A DNA stretch of 64,000 nucleotides from Symbiodinium natans (lineage: Eukaryota; Sar; Dinophyceae; Suessiales; Symbiodiniaceae): positions 673,388 through 737,387 of the forward strand of contig CAJNDS010000535.1 of the NCBI GenBank assembly GCA_905221605.1, read 5' to 3'. This document shows, piece by piece, positions 60,945 to 64,000 of the stretch. The stretch's first letter is position 1; each line of letters opens with the position of its first letter. The notes beneath the pieces were generated by a model, which did not search any database, was not told the origin of the DNA, and saw only the letters and a list, made by a program, of their open reading frames with translations. Position numbers and translations under genes: made by a program.

Positions 60945-61035
60945 TTTAGGGTTTAGGGTTTAGGGTTTAGGGTTTAGGGTTTGGGGTTTGGGGTTTGGGG
61001 TTTGGGGTTTGGGGTTTAGGGTTTAGGGTTTAGGG
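60945..61035. repeat. TTTAGGG with TTTGGGG block
   Basis: About six TTTAGGG, five TTTGGGG, then TTTAGGG again. Confidence 0.95.
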
Positions 61036-61225
61036 AACCCCTTAGGCCCTGGTTAGTTAAGCCTTAACTTTTTTGGTTCTGTATTATCCTATTTCAAGTT
61101 AAAGGTTAGCCTTTTTGGGGGCTCGGGTGTTCAGTCCCTCTGACCCTATGACCCCCCACACCTCAACGGTTGGAGACTGCGTTGCCTGCGACTGCACTGA
61201 ACAGCTCTAGCCACTACTGCCGCAG

Positions 61226-61261
61226 GAGTTGGCCTTGTCTTGCCGCGGGAGTTGGGCTAGG
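61226..61261 (+). CDS. Possible exon (12 codons)
   Basis: CTGCCGCAG|G opens E-L-A-L-S-C-R-G-S-W-A-R to AGG|GTTCAGGG (or GGGA|GTTGGG). TTTAGGG repeats follow at 61260-61355. Confidence 0.4.
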
Positions 61262-61487
61262 GTTCAGGGTTTAGGGTTTACGGTTTAGGGTTTAGGGTTT
61301 AGGGTCTAGGGTTTAGGGTTTAGGGCTTAGGGTTTAGGGTTTAGGGTTTAGGGATCCATATACCCGAACCTCCTACACTGAAAAGGCTTCGGGTTGAGGG
61401 TTTAGGCTTATTTTAGGTTCAGGGTTTTGGAGGGCTTTTACACCCTGAACCCTAGACCCTAAACTCAAAGGGTTGAGGGTTTCGCAG

Positions 61488-61817
61488 CGACCGCTCGGGG
61501 AACAGCCGAGTCTCGTTCCGGAAAGGTTAGCTTTCTTAGGGTACTTACATGGTCCCTTAGTATTGGCCCTTAGAAGGGTCTCCGTTATATACCCCTTAGA
61601 TACGCCTTATATACCCCTTATAGACCCCTCTTATATCCCTTATATACCCCTTATATGCCCCTTAGATACCCCTTACATACCCCTTACATACCCCTTAGAT
61701 ACCCCTTACATACCCCTTGGATACCCCTATACACCCCTTACATACCCTATACCTACCCTCAGGGTAGTTGAAACGAGCCAGGTGCTTGCCAAACGGTGGC
61801 AACGCCGAGCTTTGGAG
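61488..61817 (+). CDS. Two-exon chain with phase-verified intron
   Basis: Exon 61488-61525 (acceptor GGTTTCGCAG; R-P-L-G-E-Q-P-S-L-V-P-E, ending GAAAG|GTTAGC in phase 2) joins exon 61763-61817 (acceptor ACCCTCAG; codon completed, then V-V-E-T-S-Q-V-L-A-K-R-W-Q-R-R-A-L-E, ending GAG|GTGGTG). The 237-nt intron contains a family-C phrase (CATGGTCCCTTAGTATTGGCC) and a TACCCCTTA tandem repeat. It is divisible by three and open, so the raw ORF reads through it. Flanking TTTAGGG repeats follow exon 2. Confidence 0.65.
61570..61755. repeat. 13-bp tandem repeat TACCCCTTAGATA (intronic)
   Basis: About thirteen imperfect copies alternating TACCCCTTAGA, TACCCCTTACA and TACCCCTTATA. Confidence 0.9.
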
Positions 61818-62051
61818 GTGGTGCTCTTAGGGTTTAGGGTTTCGGGTTTAGGGTTTCGGGTTTAGGGTTTAGGGTTTAGGGTTGACTTTGGTTTTACGGT
61901 TTCGGGTTTAGGTTTTAGGGGTTTAGGGTTGAAGGATTTTAGGGCTTTAGGGTTGAGCGTGTCGGGTGGGTGTTCTGCGGCTTCGCGTTCGCGCGTTTCG
62001 AGTCCAGGCTTCGGTGCTCAGGATTTCTGGCCCGGGGCTTGGTCGTTTTCA

Positions 62052-62193
62052 GGGATATAAGGAGGGACCCCCTATGAAGGACCCTGAATCTTATCCCCCT
62101 GCATAACCCCATATATACCTTATAGGAGTCCCAACGTAGCTAAGAAGGCTTCTAAGGTCCCTTGAAAAGGGGTCCCTCCTTTCGTCCCTTGAG
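62052..62193 (+). mobile_element. Family-D element outside the tandem array
   Basis: ATATAAGGAGGGACCCCC pairs with AGGGGTCCCTCCTTTCGTCC (142 bp) and ends CCCTTGAG as in the 55-57 kb copies. Confidence 0.65.
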
Positions 62194-62225
62194 CGCTTTG
62201 CGGTTGGAGGGCTTGAAGTGCAACC

Positions 62226-62272
62226 ATGGCAGTGGACCTGCATGAGCACGAGACCCTGCTTGGAGGTTCATG
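62226..62272 (+). CDS. Possible start exon ending inside a family-B element
   Basis: CAACCATGG gives M-A-V-D-L-H-E-H-E-T-L-L-G-G-S, reaching TCATG|GTACTT. The last codons and the donor come from the element's left end, exactly as at 51559. Confidence 0.45.
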
Positions 62273-62398
62273 GTACTTATGAACCAACTATAAGTGTACG
62301 TCGAACTGCACTTATAACCATATTGGGGCACTTATAGCGCTTGTAAGTGGGTTTTTTGTACAGTAATAATTGGTTAATAAGTACCATGAACCTCCAAG
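62259..62398 (+). mobile_element. Family-B element, intact and without telomeric insert
   Basis: CTTGGAGGTTCATGGTACTT at the left pairs with AAGTACCATGAACCTCCAAG at the right (perfect over about 20 bp, continuing to ATGAACCAA/TTGGTTAAT). 140 bp, no ORF. It shows the basic form of the family that elsewhere carries telomeric arrays. Confidence 0.8.
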
Positions 62399-62587
62399 TA
62401 TAGTCCCAAACCCCCCCAAACGCCCCGCTTGCAGACCTTTAAACCCCCAAACCCCAAACCACAAACCACCCTAAACTCCAAACCCTTATATAACCCCAAA
62501 CCCTAAACTTCCCCTAAACATCCCAAAGCCCTAGCTCCCAATCCCAACCCCCTAATTCTGATGCCCAAACTCTAATGGGCCATTACT

Positions 62588-62643
62588 CTAAACCCTAAAC
62601 CCTAAACCCTAAACCCTAAACCCTAAACCCTAAACCCTAAACC
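62588..62643. repeat. CCCTAAA array
   Basis: Eight units. Confidence 0.95.
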
Positions 62644-62851
62644 GAATGTCCTGAGGCTTGCATGTTTCCAAAGCTGAGGTTTGGATTTGGGGTTGTAAGT
62701 GCTCTCAACGTCGTGGAATCCCCGGCCGCCGCCCCCCCCCCCTCCCCACACATAAACCCTGAACTCAAATCTAACCCTAAACCCTAAACTCTAAACCCGA
62801 TGACCCCCCCCCCCCGCCCCCACCCCACCCCCCCGCACCCCGACTTTTCAG

Positions 62852-62892
62852 GAGCCATCTACGGTACTCGGCAACTCGGTGCAGCTGCTGGG
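62852..62892 (+). CDS. Candidate exon with telomeric donor
   Basis: CGACTTTTCAG|G opens A-I-Y-G-T-R-Q-L-G-A-A-A-G, ending at GGG|GTTTAGGG (62893). A C-rich tract (62800-62840) upstream acts as a polypyrimidine tract. Confidence 0.55.
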
Positions 62893-63423
62893 GTTTAGGG
62901 TTCAGGGTTTAGGGTTCAGGGTTTAGGGTTCAGGGTTCAGGGTTCCCCTAAACCCTAAGCTACCCCTCTTCAGGGTGTTTCGGGGGTCAACAACGGACTG
63001 TCTGGGTTGGGGTTTGGCGTTTGAAGGGCTCAAGAGTTCTTGGTTGAGGGTTAGGGTGTTTAGGGTTTGGGGTTTGGGTTTAGGGTTTAGGGTTTAGTAA
63101 TTTAGGGTTTAGGGCTCGATTCGGTGCCTTTTGGCGTGTGGCGGGTTTGGAGCCTTTCCCGTTTTCCTGACAGCCAAGAAGGGTTTAGGGTCTAGGGTTT
63201 GGCGTTTCGGGTTTGGGGTTTAGGGTTTAGGGCTAGGTTTTAGGGTTTAGGGTTTAAGGCCTCGGGTTTAGGGAGAGAAGCACATGCAAGGAAGGACCTA
63301 CATGCCCAGTCCTGTTTCAGGCTGCCTGTGTGATACCTTTGCACTGGGGTAGGCACTTTGCAACTGCCACCACGCTGAAGGAACACCTTATAGTGTTATG
63401 GGTTTTAGGGCTTAGGGTTTCAG

Positions 63424-63471
63424 ATTGCCCCGCATTCCCAACAACAACGCCACGAAACCAGATGTGGACGG
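63424..63471 (+). CDS. Candidate exon
   Basis: GGGTTTCAG|A precedes L-P-R-I-P-N-N-N-A-T-K-P-D-V-D-G-K-L up to CTC|GTTTGC. The frame stays open further (V-C-K-R-C-R-A-A-L-P-T-C). A second frame is also open. Confidence 0.4.
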
Positions 63472-63599
63472 CAAACTCGTTTGCAAGCGCTGTCGTGCTG
63501 CCCTGCCTACTTGCCTAAAAACCCTAAAGCCCCTCAATGCCCTATAAACCCTAGCCCCAAATCTAAAACATAAACCCTGAAGCCTAACTCCTAAACCCT

Positions 63600-63675
63600 A
63601 AACACTAAACCCTAAACACCAAACCCTAAACCCTAAGCCCTAAACCCTAAACCCTAAACCCTAAACCCTAAACCC
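63600..63675. repeat. CCCTAAA array
   Basis: CCCTAAA units with CACTAAA, CACCAAA and CCCTAAG variants at the left. Confidence 0.95.
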
Positions 63676-63692
63676 GCCCCCTAAATCGTCAG

Positions 63693-63776
63693 CTCCGAAG
63701 TTGCTTTGCTGAGGCGCTGCTCAGCCTGCTGAGTCTGGTGGCCACCGCCACTCTGACTGCTTCAGATGCCCATTGA
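63693..63776 (+). CDS. Candidate terminal exon, hydrophobic
   Basis: AAATCGTCAG|C opens L-R-S-C-F-A-E-A-L-L-S-L-L-S-L-V-A-T-A-T then L-T-A-S-D-A-H and TGA (63774-63776). A donor at CTG|GTGGCC is an alternative. CCCTAAA left, TTTAGGG right. Confidence 0.5.
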   Translation, partial: LRSCFAEALLSLLSLVATATLTASDAH

Positions 63777-63839
63777 TAGGGTATGATAGGGTTTAGGGTT
63801 TAGGGTTTGGGGTTTAGGGTTTAGGGTTCAGGAGTTTAG

Positions 63840-63953
63840 TGCGGGCGTTTAGGGTTTAGGGTTTAGGGTTTAGGGTTTAGGGTTTAGGGTTTAGGGTTTA
63901 GGGTTTAGGGTTTAGGGTTTAGGGTTTAGGGTTTAGGGTTTAGGGTTTAGGGG
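63840..63953. repeat. TTTAGGG array near the right edge
   Basis: About fifteen perfect units, followed again by unique DNA, so this is not a chromosome end. Confidence 0.95.
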
Positions 63954-64000
63954 GTTCGTGTCTAGGTGAGGACTTTAGGAACCCTTTTGTGTTGATCGTG

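Noticed and set aside
63840-63953. Chromosome end (true telomere)
   Set aside because: Every TTTAGGG array, including the last, is followed by unique DNA, and arrays of both orientations alternate throughout.

Overview
The window looks like dinoflagellate nuclear DNA. Telomere-type repeats (TTTAGGG/CCCTAAA and variants) occur in blocks of both orientations from end to end. Most candidate genes are chopped into short GC-rich exons (about 20-200 nt) with GT/GC donors and AG acceptors, and every exon I can read lies on the + strand, as in dinoflagellate unidirectional gene clusters. The transposon proteins at 22.5-27.9 kb resemble multicopy families I remember from Symbiodiniaceae. No database search was possible, so the organism is an inference.

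Layout. 1-22 kb: a mosaic of telomere-like arrays and short unique segments. Many unique segments read as exons, and several join in compatible splice phase into small genes (13,780-14,300; 15,719-16,866; 19,020-19,400; 19,726-20,780). 22.1-29.1 kb: a transposon island almost free of telomeric arrays. It holds a decayed P-loop gene split by a 2.3-kb TA-flanked DNA transposon, an ISXO2/IS1595-like transposase pseudogene, a 0.6-kb CA/CG tract and an ATGT satellite. 29.1-64 kb: the mosaic resumes with an exon chain at 34.1-38.6 kb (one exon S1-like), genes at 40.5-41.4, 41.7-42.8, 43.2-44.3 and 44.4-46.4 kb, an intronless gene at 46,523-47,185, exon chains at 48.0-53.9 kb, a three-copy 1.2-kb tandem duplication carrying two exons (54.28-57.89 kb), and further exons up to 63.8 kb.

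Main result. The telomere-like arrays are not random interstitial junk: they sit in introns. At more than a dozen exon ends the coding frame runs straight into GTTTAGGG, so a telomere unit supplies the 5' splice site. CCCTAAA arrays commonly lie upstream of the 3' splice site. Many exons are therefore flanked by a C-strand array on the left and a G-strand array on the right, and the intron RNA could fold on itself. Short terminal-inverted-repeat elements (families A-E here) carry telomeric arrays inside them and place splice sites in or next to their ends, like introner elements. The proposed system is a lineage of introns built from telomeric repeats, probably spread by introner-like transposons and/or repair-coupled telomere-repeat insertion. 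RNA-seq would test it directly.

Limits. Exon calls rest on open frame, composition, splice dinucleotides and phase, all read by eye. Boundaries may be off by a few bases, some frames are ambiguous, and most products cannot be named.
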